The notes under the pieces are model-generated. The model ran no database searches. It had not been told where the DNA came from and saw only the letters and a program-made list of their open reading frames with translations. A stretch of DNA of 22,022 nt, taken from Chloroflexota bacterium. GTDB taxonomy: Bacteria; Chloroflexota; Limnocylindria; QHBO01. The stretch is from NCBI GenBank assembly GCA_013697395.1, contig JACCWY010000430.1:1-22022 (forward strand), given 5' to 3'. A program made the translations under genes and the position numbers. Shown here piece by piece: positions 12,863-19,951 of the stretch (positions are counted from its first letter, which is position 1; each line of letters opens with the position of its first letter).

Positions 12863-14235
12863 GCCGTCCCGCCGACCGGCTGCGCAACGTTGTTCTCCCG
12901 CTCAGGCGACCCGACCCGGACCGTATTCTCGCGGCCGCCGCGATCGGTCATTCCACTCCGAGACATCGTTGTGTCGAGGTGCATGGGAGAGAACAGCTCG
13001 TCGGCGACCATGGCGGCGGCGCCGATGACTCCCGTCCGGCCCCCGAGCGCCGATGGCAGGATCAGCAGGTCCCGCGTCGCCAGTGGCAGGGAGCGGCGAT
13101 AGACGGCCTCGCGCACGGCGGCCAGCAGCTGGTCGCCGGCACTGGCGACCCCGCCGCCGATCACGATGAGCGACGGATTGAAGAAGTTGACGACGCCGGC
13201 GAGCATGGCGCCGACGAGGTGCCCGGAACGCTGGAGGAGCTCCTGGCAGACCGGGTCGCCGCGGGTCGCCCCGGCGGCCAGGTCCCGCGCGGTGAGCCGC
13301 GAGCCGGCGGCGAGGAGCTGGGCCAGGTATGCGCTGCGCCCGTCGGCGGCGGCGGCCTGTGCCTCGCGAGCCAGGGCATGGCCGCCCGCCAGCGCTTCGA
13401 GACAGCCGATGTTCCCGCAGCGGCACACCACCGACCGGTCATCCGTCACCTGGATGTGGCCGACGTCCCCCGCCGATCCGCGAGCGCCTCGATGGAGGTA
13501 GCCGTCGGAGATGACCCCGGCGCCGATCCCGGTGCCGATCTTGATGAACACCACGTTGTCATGGAACCGGGCGACGCCGGCGCGCCACTCGCCGAGGGCC
13601 ATGATGTTGACGTCGTTGTCGACCCAGACGGGCGCGCCATAGCGCTCGACGAACTTGTCGCGAACCGGATGCCCGTTCCAGCCCGGCATGATCGGCGGAG
13701 AGACCGGCCGGCCTGTGGCGAACTCGACAGGTCCCGGGACGCCGATCCCGATGCCCCACGGGGGAGCGCCGTCGGCCCCGGACGCACCGGCGAGGACCTC
13801 GTCGAACAGGTCCTGCACGCGCTCGAGCACCGCTTCCGGACCCTCGGCAACGTCGGCGTCCTCGGCACGCGAGGCGAGGATCGTTCCGGCGAGATCGGTG
13901 ATGGCGACGTCGATGCTCGTGGCACCGACATCCGCCACGAGGAGCGTTCCGGCCTCGGCGTTGAAGTGAATGCGCCGCGCCGGCCGGCCGCCGGTGCTCT
14001 TGGCGAACTCGGTGTCGAGGATGAGGCCGGCGCCGGCGAGGTCGGACAGTCGCTGAGCGACCACTCCCCTGCTGAGGCCGGTGTGACGAACGATCTCGGC
14101 CCGGGATCCGCCGTCGCCCAGGCGCACCTCGTCCAGCACGGCACCCAGCGGCTCGGTCCCTCCGGCGGCTGCGGAACGAGAAGGGAGAACACCCGTTCCT
14201 CGCGACCCGACCGGCTCGGGGCCATCGCTCGCCAT
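12859..14235 (-). CDS. ROK family transcriptional regulator
   Basis: A 458-residue ROK protein of the NagC/XylR type. An N-terminal winged helix-turn-helix lies at about 42-75 (SRAEIVRHTGLSRGVVAQRLSDLAGAGLI). The actin-like ROK domain follows, with ADVGATSIDVAITDL at 101-115, VDNDVN at 205-210, IKIGTGIGAGVISDG at 231-245, and the zinc motif CxCGxxGCxE at 271-280 with His260. About 20 residues precede and 40 follow the usual core; the tail is Arg/Asp/Asn rich. ROK repressors sense sugars or sugar phosphates and control sugar uptake genes, which fits the isomerase and permease remnants around it. The ATG at 14235 lies 6 nt after a TACGAT -10, and a palindrome covers the region just upstream, suggesting self-control. 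Confidence 0.9.
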   Translation of the reverse strand: MASDGPEPVGSRGTGVLPSRSAAAGGTEPLGAVLDEVRLGDGGSRAEIVRHTGLSRGVVAQRLSDLAGAGLILDTEFAKSTGGRPARRIHFNAEAGTLLVADVGATSIDVAITDLAGTILASRAEDADVAEGPEAVLERVQDLFDEVLAGASGADGAPPWGIGIGVPGPVEFATGRPVSPPIMPGWNGHPVRDKFVERYGAPVWVDNDVNIMALGEWRAGVARFHDNVVFIKIGTGIGAGVISDGYLHRGARGSAGDVGHIQVTDDRSVVCRCGNIGCLEALAGGHALAREAQAAAADGRSAYLAQLLAAGSRLTARDLAAGATRGDPVCQELLQRSGHLVGAMLAGVVNFFNPSLIVIGGGVASAGDQLLAAVREAVYRRSLPLATRDLLILPSALGGRTGVIGAAAMVADELFSPMHLDTTMSRSGMTDRGGRENTVRVGSPERENNVAQPVGGTA

Positions 14236-14241
14236 CGTGCG

Positions 14242-14270
14242 ATCGTACTTCTGCCGTCAATGGGCAGAAG
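14242..14270 (-). promoter_or_regulatory. ROK promoter with overlapping palindrome
   Basis: On the minus strand TACGAT at 14247-14242 is followed by 6 nt and the ATG at 14235, the leaderless arrangement seen at other genes here. Directly upstream, 14248-14270 holds CTTCTGCC and GGCAGAAG, a perfect 8-bp inverted repeat with a 7-nt centre. It occupies the spacer and -35 area, the usual place for a repressor. No good -35 is seen. The ROK protein itself is the natural candidate ligand. Confidence 0.5.
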
Positions 14271-14290
14271 CGCATCGTAGATCAGGGGAA

Positions 14291-14362
14291 GTCATCGCCG
14301 TCTTCTTCCTGACCGAGCAGCTGCTGGTGGAGGGCCTCACCGCCGGCGCCGAAAAGGGCTGA
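14291..14362 (+). pseudogene. C-terminal remnant of an ABC sugar permease
   Basis: These 24 codons read VIAVFFLTEQ LLVEGLTAGAEKG and a TGA stop. The ending -GLTAGA.KG is characteristic of MalG-type carbohydrate permeases. The codons just upstream (HRRSGE) do not look like a membrane helix and overlap the ROK promoter region, so the rest of the gene is gone. It ends against the stop codon of fabI on the other strand (14363). It lies on the opposite strand to the permease part of the chimeric ORF, so two different permease genes have left tails in this locus. Confidence 0.6.
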
Positions 14363-15172
14363 CTAGCTCTCCATCCTTGCGCCGCGGATGTCGGTGCCCA
14401 TCGCGTGGTACCCGCCGTCGACGTGGATCATCTCGCCCGAGGTCATGCGCGCCCAGTCACTCAACAGGAAGCACACCATCTGCCCGACCGGCGTGGCGTC
14501 GGTGAGCGACCAGTCCAGGGGCGATCGATCGAGCCAGTGGCCGGCGATCTGGTCGAATCCCGGAATGCTCTTGCCCGCCATCGTCCGGATCGGCCCGGCC
14601 GAGACGGTGTTCACCCGGATGCCGTCCGGCCCGAGATCCCTGGCCAGGTATCGCGTGATCGCCTCGAGCCCGGCCTTGGCGACGCCCATCCAGTCGTAGA
14701 TCGGCCATGCAAAGCGCCCATCGAAGGTCAGGGACACCAGCGACGCCCCGCCGCGGTCTCTGGCCGCGGCCATCGGCTCGCGGAGGCCCACCCCCAGCGC
14801 CTTGAGCGAGTAGGCCGAGGTCTGGAACGCTGTCGCAACGCTCTCCCACGGCGTATTCACGAAGTTGCCGCCCAGGGCGTCTGCTGGTGCGAAGCCGATC
14901 GCATGGACGACGCCGTCGACGAATCCCCATCGATCCATCAGGTCCCTCGAGACTCCCTCGATGTGGGACGGGTCGTTGACGTCGAGCTCCAGCACATCGG
15001 GAGCGCCGCCGGGGAGCTTCTTCGCCACGCGCTCGGTCAGGCTGCGGGCACGACCGAAGGAGGTGAGCACGATCTCGGCGCCGGACTCCTGCGCCACCTG
15101 GGCGATCGCGTACGCGATGCTGTCATCGGTCAGGACGCCGGTGATGAGCAGCTTCTTGCCGTCGAGGAGCAT
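14363..15172 (-). CDS. fabI: Enoyl-[acyl-carrier-protein] reductase FabI/InhA type
   Basis: A 269-residue short-chain dehydrogenase that reduces enoyl-ACP with NAD(P)H in the last step of fatty-acid elongation. FabI landmarks are LLITGVLTDDSIAYAIAQ at 8-25 (glycine-poor loop with SIA), LELDVNDPSHI at 61-71, VVHAIGFAP at 88-96, and the catalytic Tyr159-x6-Lys166 in YDWMGVAKAGLE. VNTVSAGPIRTMAGKSIPGF matches the substrate loop and TSGEMIHVDGGYHAMG the C-terminus. The ATG at 15172 has AGGAGG 10 nt upstream. TACAAT at 15234-15229 is a good -10, giving a leader of about 50 nt, so this is a leadered gene. It is an essential housekeeping gene unrelated to the sugar locus it abuts. Confidence 0.93.
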   Translation of the reverse strand: MLLDGKKLLITGVLTDDSIAYAIAQVAQESGAEIVLTSFGRARSLTERVAKKLPGGAPDVLELDVNDPSHIEGVSRDLMDRWGFVDGVVHAIGFAPADALGGNFVNTPWESVATAFQTSAYSLKALGVGLREPMAAARDRGGASLVSLTFDGRFAWPIYDWMGVAKAGLEAITRYLARDLGPDGIRVNTVSAGPIRTMAGKSIPGFDQIAGHWLDRSPLDWSLTDATPVGQMVCFLLSDWARMTSGEMIHVDGGYHAMGTDIRGARMES

Positions 15173-15182
15173 GCGAGCGGGG

Positions 15183-15234
15183 CCTCCTGCTTCAGGACCG
15201 ATGCGCGCGTGCAGGCGCGGACCGCCAGATTGTA
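15183..15234 (-). promoter_or_regulatory. fabI -10 element and Shine-Dalgarno site
   Basis: On the minus strand TACAAT at 15234-15229 is one base from the sigma-70 -10 consensus. AGGAGG at 15188-15183 sits 10 nt before the fabI ATG. A -35 would fall inside the end of the neighbouring gene and is not convincing. This contrasts with the leaderless starts nearby. Confidence 0.5.
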
Positions 15235-15249
15235 CCCGCGGCTCCCGGC

Positions 15250-16503
15250 TCAGCCCTGGACGAAGAACTCCCCGACCGCCGGCAACGGCACGAGGCTTCC
15301 GTCCGCGAGGCTCATGGCGTAGGCATTCATCACCAGCTCACCGGGCTCGCTTCCACGGATGAGGAGCCACCCGGGCGGCAGGTCGACGCCCGTCGAGTAG
15401 TCGTCCTCCACGATGAAGGCGAGCGCGCTGAGGGGCGGCTCGAAGGTGGCCACGACCTGCATGCCGTCCACGCCGATCAGGGTCACCTCGGGCCGAGCGC
15501 CCGGCTCCTCGCCCATGGCCTCGGGCGGTATGGACCAGCCCGCCGTCTGCAGGCCGAGGAGGGTGCCATCGTCACCGGCGACGACGGCCTCGGCCCCGAA
15601 CGGCCATGCCTCGACCGGGATCCGCGCGCGCTCGCCGGTGGCGAGATCCACCACCTCACCGAACCGATCCGGGCCATCCGGCACGATCGGACGGAGCAGC
15701 GCCAATCGGTCAGTGAGGGCGAACGGGTCGCCACCGCCGCGCGGGATCAGCACCTCGCCGACGAGTGATCCGTCATCGGTGCGCACGGCGCGCAGCGCGC
15801 AGTCGACCTCGATGCAGCGGAACAGGCCGAGCGTCGTGCCGTCCGTGCTGAGCAGGACCCGGGTGAAGAGCCTGGTGATCGCGGCGAGACGGATCTCGGG
15901 CGCCGCCGAGACCAGCACTTCCATGGCCTCTGGCGGGCGGCCCGGGCCGACCGCCATGCGCCAGGCGCCGGTGAGGTCACCGCTCAACCGGTCCGCGGTG
16001 ACGTAGTACGCGATGCGGCCGTCCGGGTCGAGCGCGCCGTCGACGATGACGTCGTCGGAGACCAGCAGGTCGTGGACCTGGCCGGTTGCCGCCACGATCG
16101 CCCGCAGGGTGGAGCGCCGTCCGTCGTCGCCCACCACGACGACCACGCCGTCACCGATGCCGAGGACCGGCCGCAGCGGAATGATCGCCTCCGGGTCCCC
16201 GGCCGGATCGGTATGCAGCTCGACCTCGAAGGTCACGCCTTCGGCCATGGTTCCGATCTGGAGACGCGGCGGGAACTGCCGCGGGTCCCCGCCGTGGCGG
16301 TACCACGCTGCCTCGTCGAGCGAACCGGCGTCGGCGAAGGCGATTCCACCCTCGGGGGCCGAGGCGCTCGGGGAGCCTGCGGGTTCCGCCGACCCTGCGG
16401 GCGACCCTGGCGAATGCCCGCGCTGCAGGAGAAGCAGGACGATCGGCGCGAGCACCACCGCGGCGAGGACGGCGACGATGAGGGCGAGCCACCGGCGGTT
16501 CAT
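15250..16503 (-). CDS. Membrane-anchored extracytoplasmic protein, unknown function
   Basis: A 417-residue protein I do not recognise. Residues 5-27 are one hydrophobic signal-anchor helix (LALIVAVLAAVVLAPIVLLL), followed by a Ser/Pro/Gly/Ala linker (about 30-53). The rest is a long beta-rich domain with repeated patterns of hydrophobic strand, DG or DDG turn and strand, such as VVVVVGDDGRRSTLRAIV, DGALDPDGRIAYYV and AVRTDDGSLVGEVL. This looks like a beta-propeller exposed outside the membrane. Two cysteines occur close together (FRCIEVDCALRAV). It is convergent with nothing and is divergent from the 156-residue gene at 16579. A sensor, scaffold or wall-associated role cannot be told apart. 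Confidence 0.65.
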   Translation of the reverse strand: MNRRWLALIVAVLAAVVLAPIVLLLLQRGHSPGSPAGSAEPAGSPSASAPEGGIAFADAGSLDEAAWYRHGGDPRQFPPRLQIGTMAEGVTFEVELHTDPAGDPEAIIPLRPVLGIGDGVVVVVGDDGRRSTLRAIVAATGQVHDLLVSDDVIVDGALDPDGRIAYYVTADRLSGDLTGAWRMAVGPGRPPEAMEVLVSAAPEIRLAAITRLFTRVLLSTDGTTLGLFRCIEVDCALRAVRTDDGSLVGEVLIPRGGGDPFALTDRLALLRPIVPDGPDRFGEVVDLATGERARIPVEAWPFGAEAVVAGDDGTLLGLQTAGWSIPPEAMGEEPGARPEVTLIGVDGMQVVATFEPPLSALAFIVEDDYSTGVDLPPGWLLIRGSEPGELVMNAYAMSLADGSLVPLPAVGEFFVQG

Positions 16504-16578
16504 CGCGGCGTAGACGGCCGGCCGGGGCCGGACGTTGCATGCGGCCGGCGACGCATCGGTCTAGGATTCTGCGCACCC

Positions 16579-17049
16579 ATGAACGTTCGCCTCTACGACT
16601 ACGAGGTGCCCGCAGCCGACGCAGGGGCCGGCGCCGGCGTCCCCAGCCTGCGGCCGCTGCTCGAGACCCTCGGGACCGACGAGCGTCGAGCCATCCTGAC
16701 CGGGCTCTTCAAGCCGGAGCGCATGCCGGGAACCATGGAGCGGCTTACGACGCTGGTGGAGGACGTCGACACGAGCTTCGAGAACGCCCTGATCACGCTC
16801 GACAACGCCACGCGCTCACGCCGCTTCGTCGCGATCGACGAGGCGAAGGCCATCCTGGACCGCTGGCTCCCGCCGTCGACGGTCGCCGGCGTCCGCGAGT
16901 GGGACGTCGCACGCCTGCTCGAGCCGTACGGCGACGGCAGCTTCCATGGCAAGCTGCTGAAGCGGACGCGGAAGCAGCTGCGTTCTGTCTCGAGCCGGGA
17001 GGCGCTGACCGTCCCGTTCCTGTTCCGCCGCAGCTGGAGCCCCTCGTGA
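16579..17049 (+). CDS. Conserved-looking protein of unknown function, 156 residues
   Basis: No family is recognised. The product is soluble and mostly helical: VPSLRPLLETLGTDERRAILTGLF, MERLTTLVEDVDTSFENALITLDNATRSRR, and VAIDEAKAILDRWL, then a basic C-terminus (HGKLLKRTRKQLRSVSSREALTVPFLFRRSW). The ATG at 16579 is chosen because the frame loses its coding look upstream and because TAGGAT at 16562-16567 lies 11 nt before it as a possible -10. Its stop overlaps the start of a 48-residue membrane protein (GTGA), so the two are expressed together. It is divergent from the membrane-anchored propeller-like protein. Confidence 0.6.
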   Translation: MNVRLYDYEVPAADAGAGAGVPSLRPLLETLGTDERRAILTGLFKPERMPGTMERLTTLVEDVDTSFENALITLDNATRSRRFVAIDEAKAILDRWLPPSTVAGVREWDVARLLEPYGDGSFHGKLLKRTRKQLRSVSSREALTVPFLFRRSWSPS

Positions 17050-17192
17050 GCCGATCGCAGCGGCGGCGGCGGCGCGGCTACCAGCCACTCCCAGATCGTG
17101 GGTCGAACGCGTGGGTCGCCCGCCTGCTGGTCGTCGCGGTCGGCGTGATCCTGATCCTCGGCTCCCTGGCGCTCTTCACCGGAACCCAGTAG
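17046..17192 (+). CDS. Small single-TM protein, 48 residues
   Basis: A short gene starting at GTG 17046 inside the stop of the previous gene (GTGA overlap). The product begins with a strongly basic cytoplasmic part (SRSQRRRRRGYQPLPDRG), followed by one hydrophobic helix (WVARLLVVAVGVILILGSLALF) and ends FTGTQ. Positive-inside orientation puts the N-terminus in the cytoplasm. No family is recognised. The coupling suggests it works with the 156-residue protein, perhaps as its membrane anchor. An inverted repeat follows at 17199-17217. Confidence 0.6.
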   Translation: MSRSQRRRRRGYQPLPDRGSNAWVARLLVVAVGVILILGSLALFTGTQ

Positions 17193-17198
17193 CGCCAC

Positions 17199-17217
17199 CG
17201 CGGGTCGTTGTCCCGCG
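17199..17217. terminator. Hairpin between convergent genes
   Basis: CGCGGG at 17199-17204 and CCCGCG at 17212-17217 form a perfect 6-bp GC stem with a 7-nt loop. It lies between the stop at 17192 (+) and the stop at 17223 (-). There is no T-run, so it is a weak or factor-assisted terminator at best. Confidence 0.45.
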
Positions 17218-17222
17218 TCCAG

Positions 17223-18389
17223 CTACAGCGTCTCCTCCATCAGGGTGCGGACGTGGAGCAGCAGCTTGACCAGCTCGGGGGCCGCGGCGACGAGGTCGAG
17301 GTCGTCGGGCTGCACGTGGTCGAACAGGCGGAACTCGGTGTGCACCTGGAGCAGGCCGGCCGAGTCCAGCGCCGCCGCCAGCGCCCGCGACTCGACGAAC
17401 GGGACATGGTGGTCCTCCGTCTCGTGCATGACGTGAACCTCTGCCCGCACGCCGCCCAGGTGACGCGCCGGCGAGATGGCGTCGATGAACGCCCGGGCAC
17501 TCGCCGGCAGCGAATCGACGGCCGCCGTCGCCTCGTCCAGCGTGCCGGCGGTGAACAGGTCGTGAATGGCCCGGGCGGCGCCGGTCTCGAGGGACGCCCG
17601 CACGCCACCGTCGGCTGAGGGCCGTTCGCCCGCAAGGATCGCAGGGCCCAAGGTTGCCTCGAGAACCTGTCTGTCGGCGTCATGCGGAACCCGGTCGAGC
17701 AGGAAGCCCAGGTAGACCTCGCGCGCCAGCGGCGTGGGAATCCACGGCACCACCGACCCGGCAGGTCCGCGATAGGCGTGGGCCGAGACGGCGGCAAGGT
17801 AGGTAGCGGCATCGGCGAATGCGCCGAAGGCATTGACCCAGCGGACCCGACTGGCGATCCGGTCATCTCCGGCGGCGAGGAGCGCGAGCGAGCCGCCCAC
17901 GCTGAAGCCGACGATCCCGACCCGATCGGGATCGACCTCGGGGCGCGCGGCCAGGAGCTGGAATGCCCGCACCACGCCGTCGATCTCACCGATCTCCAAC
18001 CGCCCGTCGAGGAGCGCGAGCGAGTCGGGCACCAGTACCGCCACGCCGGTCCGGGCCAGGCCGTCCGCCACGCGCTCGACGGCGGGATGGTTGCGGCCGA
18101 CGTTGTTGACGCCGAGCACCAGGAGCATGGCTCCTGCCTGACGCTCCTCGGATGCCCATGACGGCAGCCACAGCTCGGCGAGCTCGGGCTCGGCACCGGC
18201 GGCCGTCGTGCGGTACGGCAAGGGGGTGCGCCTCGGCGCATCGCTGAACAGGTTCAGCGGCTTCGGGCCGGCGTCGAGGAGGTTCGGCAGCATGACGGCG
18301 GTCTGGAGCGCGACGCGCGTCGGCTCCCAGGCGACCATCAGGATGGCCACGACAAGCAGCACAAGGCCGATCCGCCGCAGCCATCGCAT
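17223..18389 (-). CDS. Alpha/beta hydrolase with N-terminal membrane anchor
   Basis: A 388-residue alpha/beta hydrolase. A hydrophobic anchor lies at 5-22 (RRIGLVLLVVAILMVAW). The hydrolase core shows LLVLGVNNVGRNHPAVERVADGLARTGVAVLVPD at 89-122 and the nucleophile elbow GFSVGG at 161-166 (Ser163). The likely acid is Asp326 in HETEDHHVPF and the base His358 in RLFDHVQP. A dienelactone-hydrolase-like or acetyl-esterase-like activity at the membrane is plausible; the substrate is unknown. The ATG at 18389 is supported by TAGGAT exactly 6 nt upstream (leaderless type). It is convergent with the small TM gene. Confidence 0.82.
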   Translation of the reverse strand: MRWLRRIGLVLLVVAILMVAWEPTRVALQTAVMLPNLLDAGPKPLNLFSDAPRRTPLPYRTTAAGAEPELAELWLPSWASEERQAGAMLLVLGVNNVGRNHPAVERVADGLARTGVAVLVPDSLALLDGRLEIGEIDGVVRAFQLLAARPEVDPDRVGIVGFSVGGSLALLAAGDDRIASRVRWVNAFGAFADAATYLAAVSAHAYRGPAGSVVPWIPTPLAREVYLGFLLDRVPHDADRQVLEATLGPAILAGERPSADGGVRASLETGAARAIHDLFTAGTLDEATAAVDSLPASARAFIDAISPARHLGGVRAEVHVMHETEDHHVPFVESRALAAALDSAGLLQVHTEFRLFDHVQPDDLDLVAAAPELVKLLLHVRTLMEETL

Positions 18390-18401
18390 CGGGCCATCCT
18401 A
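18390..18401 (-). promoter_or_regulatory. Leaderless-type -10 of the alpha/beta hydrolase gene
   Basis: On the minus strand TAGGAT at 18401-18396 is followed by six bases (GGCCCG) and the ATG at 18389. No Shine-Dalgarno sequence is present. The spacing is identical to that at 148-160, 14247-14235 and 19922-19910. Confidence 0.5.
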
Positions 18402-18428
18402 CGCGAGCCGGCCGAACGGGCCGAGCCG

Positions 18429-19433
18429 TCAGCCGGAGCGAGCCTTCCGCTCGGCGACCTGCTCCAGCTGAAGCCGCAGTCGGTACAGGACGTTCCACCC
18501 CTCCGAGTTGAGGCTGGCCACGTCGATCCGCTCCTGCACCGCGGAAAGCCGGCGCCGAAGGCCCTCCAGGTCGCCGTTCGCCGACTCGTGGATCTCGCGC
18601 AGCTCGTCCTCGAACGCCTGCGCCTCCTCGTTCCATGTCAGGTAGGCGTCGCTGAAGGCGAGCTCGCGCTCCATCGCGGCGCGGACGCGGAAGGCGTCCT
18701 CCTTCGGCCCCAGGATGGAGACGTTGGTGGCATACGCCAGGATCTCGAGCTCGTCGACTGTGAGGCGCATCGGCTCACCGCGCACGACCGCTCCGAGGAG
18801 ATGGCGCGCGGCGAATCCGACCGTGCGGAGCGGCCAGGACTTCGGTCCGGTCGCCTCCGCAACCGTCACGTCCCGCAGATCGATCGATGCCAGCGCGGAG
18901 CGCACCAGCTCGGCGAGGTCGTCGTCATCGGTCCCCTTGTGCATCACGAGCGGTACCTGCACGAGCTTTCGCTTCTGCCGCCAGCGCTGGATGAGCAGGA
19001 TCGGCGTGAAGGCGACCATCTGGAGGACCGAGATGCCGAGCATCGCGGTCGCCGGGTAGCTGATCGGGACCATCCGCAGCCAGGTCGCACCGTTGCGCTT
19101 GTCGTGGAACTCGGCGTACACGGTGGCCGCGGCGACCGCCGGCGGCGTGAGGACGATCCCGGCCACCAGGGCCGCGTAGTGAATGAACTCCACGTCGAAG
19201 TTCTCGCCGATGATGCCGGCGCTCTCGAGCGCGGCGCCGCCGAGGATCGGGAGCGCGAAGCCCACGACCAGGATCACCCAGCCGGCCGCCAGCAGGCTGA
19301 TGACCGACAGGATGCGGCCCTGGCGGCCCGGAACCTGGCCGAAGTAGATTGCCGTCGCCCAGCCGAGCGCGAACGAGGCCGACTTGCTGAGCGCCTGCCA
19401 GGCGAGAAGGAGGACGAACGGAAGGAACGGCAC
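18429..19433 (-). CDS. Multi-pass membrane protein with cytoplasmic coiled-coil tail, unknown function
   Basis: A 334-residue protein I do not recognise. Hydrophobic segments lie at about 4-32, 42-66, 84-107 and 125-147, followed by a basic stop-transfer patch (QRWRQKRKL). The remaining 180 residues are soluble, with an acidic stretch (KGTDDDDLAELV) and a long heptad-like helical region from about 255 to 330 (MERELAFSDAYLTWNEEAQAFEDELREIHE, then LRRRLSAVQERID) likely to form a coiled coil. The frame has a GTG at 19433 as its first usual start codon, 33 nt after the VOC stop, so the two genes may be co-transcribed. Role unknown; a scaffold or signalling protein would fit the layout. Confidence 0.65.
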   Translation of the reverse strand: MPFLPFVLLLAWQALSKSASFALGWATAIYFGQVPGRQGRILSVISLLAAGWVILVVGFALPILGGAALESAGIIGENFDVEFIHYAALVAGIVLTPPAVAAATVYAEFHDKRNGATWLRMVPISYPATAMLGISVLQMVAFTPILLIQRWRQKRKLVQVPLVMHKGTDDDDLAELVRSALASIDLRDVTVAEATGPKSWPLRTVGFAARHLLGAVVRGEPMRLTVDELEILAYATNVSILGPKEDAFRVRAAMERELAFSDAYLTWNEEAQAFEDELREIHESANGDLEGLRRRLSAVQERIDVASLNSEGWNVLYRLRLQLEQVAERKARSG

Positions 19434-19466
19434 GATCGCCTGGTGAGCAATCGTTGTGCCCGGCGG

Positions 19467-19910
19467 CTAGTCGAGGTCGAGCGGGCGCACGGTCATGGCC
19501 TCCTGCACCCGACCCTCCCATTCGGAACGCGGCGCATCGCAGTACAGCTCGATCTCGTTGCCATCCGGATCGGCCGTGTACAGGCTGCGGGTCACGCCGT
19601 GGTCCGCCGATCCCCTGAGCAGTCCGCGCTCGCTCAGCAGGGCGTGGGCACGCTTGACCGCGTCCCAGTCCGCGAGCTGGATGGCGACGTGATACAGCCC
19701 GATCGAGTTCGGGAGCGGCGAGGGTGCCGAGTCGCCGACCCGGAGGAGCCCGAGGTCGTGATGGCTCTCGCCGGTCGCGCTGAGAAAGATCATGACGTTG
19801 CTCATCTCGCTCGAGACGCGGAAGCCGAGCAGGTCACGGTAGAAAGCGAGGGACCGATCGAGATCGCGCACCTTGAGCACGACATGTCCGACCCCGAGCG
19901 GCTGGAGCAT
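19467..19910 (-). CDS. VOC family protein (second copy)
   Basis: A 147-residue vicinal-oxygen-chelate protein with likely metal ligands His9 (GVGHVVLKV), His74 (GLYHVAIQL) and Glu121 (PDGNEIELYC). HHDLGLLRVG at 50-59 and SADHGVTRSLYTADPDGNE at 101-119 are nearly the same as in the VOC gene at 2312-2794, as is the LDRSLAFYRDLLGF-type first helix. The two therefore belong to one subgroup, probably catechol-2,3-dioxygenase-like. The ATG at 19910 follows TAGCAT by 6 nt, again a leaderless layout. The membrane/coiled-coil gene follows downstream. Substrate unknown. Confidence 0.82.
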   Translation of the reverse strand: MLQPLGVGHVVLKVRDLDRSLAFYRDLLGFRVSSEMSNVMIFLSATGESHHDLGLLRVGDSAPSPLPNSIGLYHVAIQLADWDAVKRAHALLSERGLLRGSADHGVTRSLYTADPDGNEIELYCDAPRSEWEGRVQEAMTVRPLDLD

Positions 19911-19922
19911 GGGCCGATGCTA
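19911..19922 (-). promoter_or_regulatory. Leaderless-type -10 of the second VOC gene
   Basis: On the minus strand TAGCAT at 19922-19917 is followed by six bases (CGGCCC) and the ATG at 19910. No Shine-Dalgarno sequence is seen. The gap to the end of the Rpf-like gene is only 41 bp, so this gene may also receive read-through transcription. Confidence 0.5.
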
Positions 19923-19951
19923 CCGCAGGCGCGCTCGGGCCGACGGTGCGC

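Noticed and set aside
12673..14280. Plus-strand open frame of 535 codons
   Set aside because: It is antisense to the ROK gene, which has a full HTH, an actin-like fold and a zinc motif.
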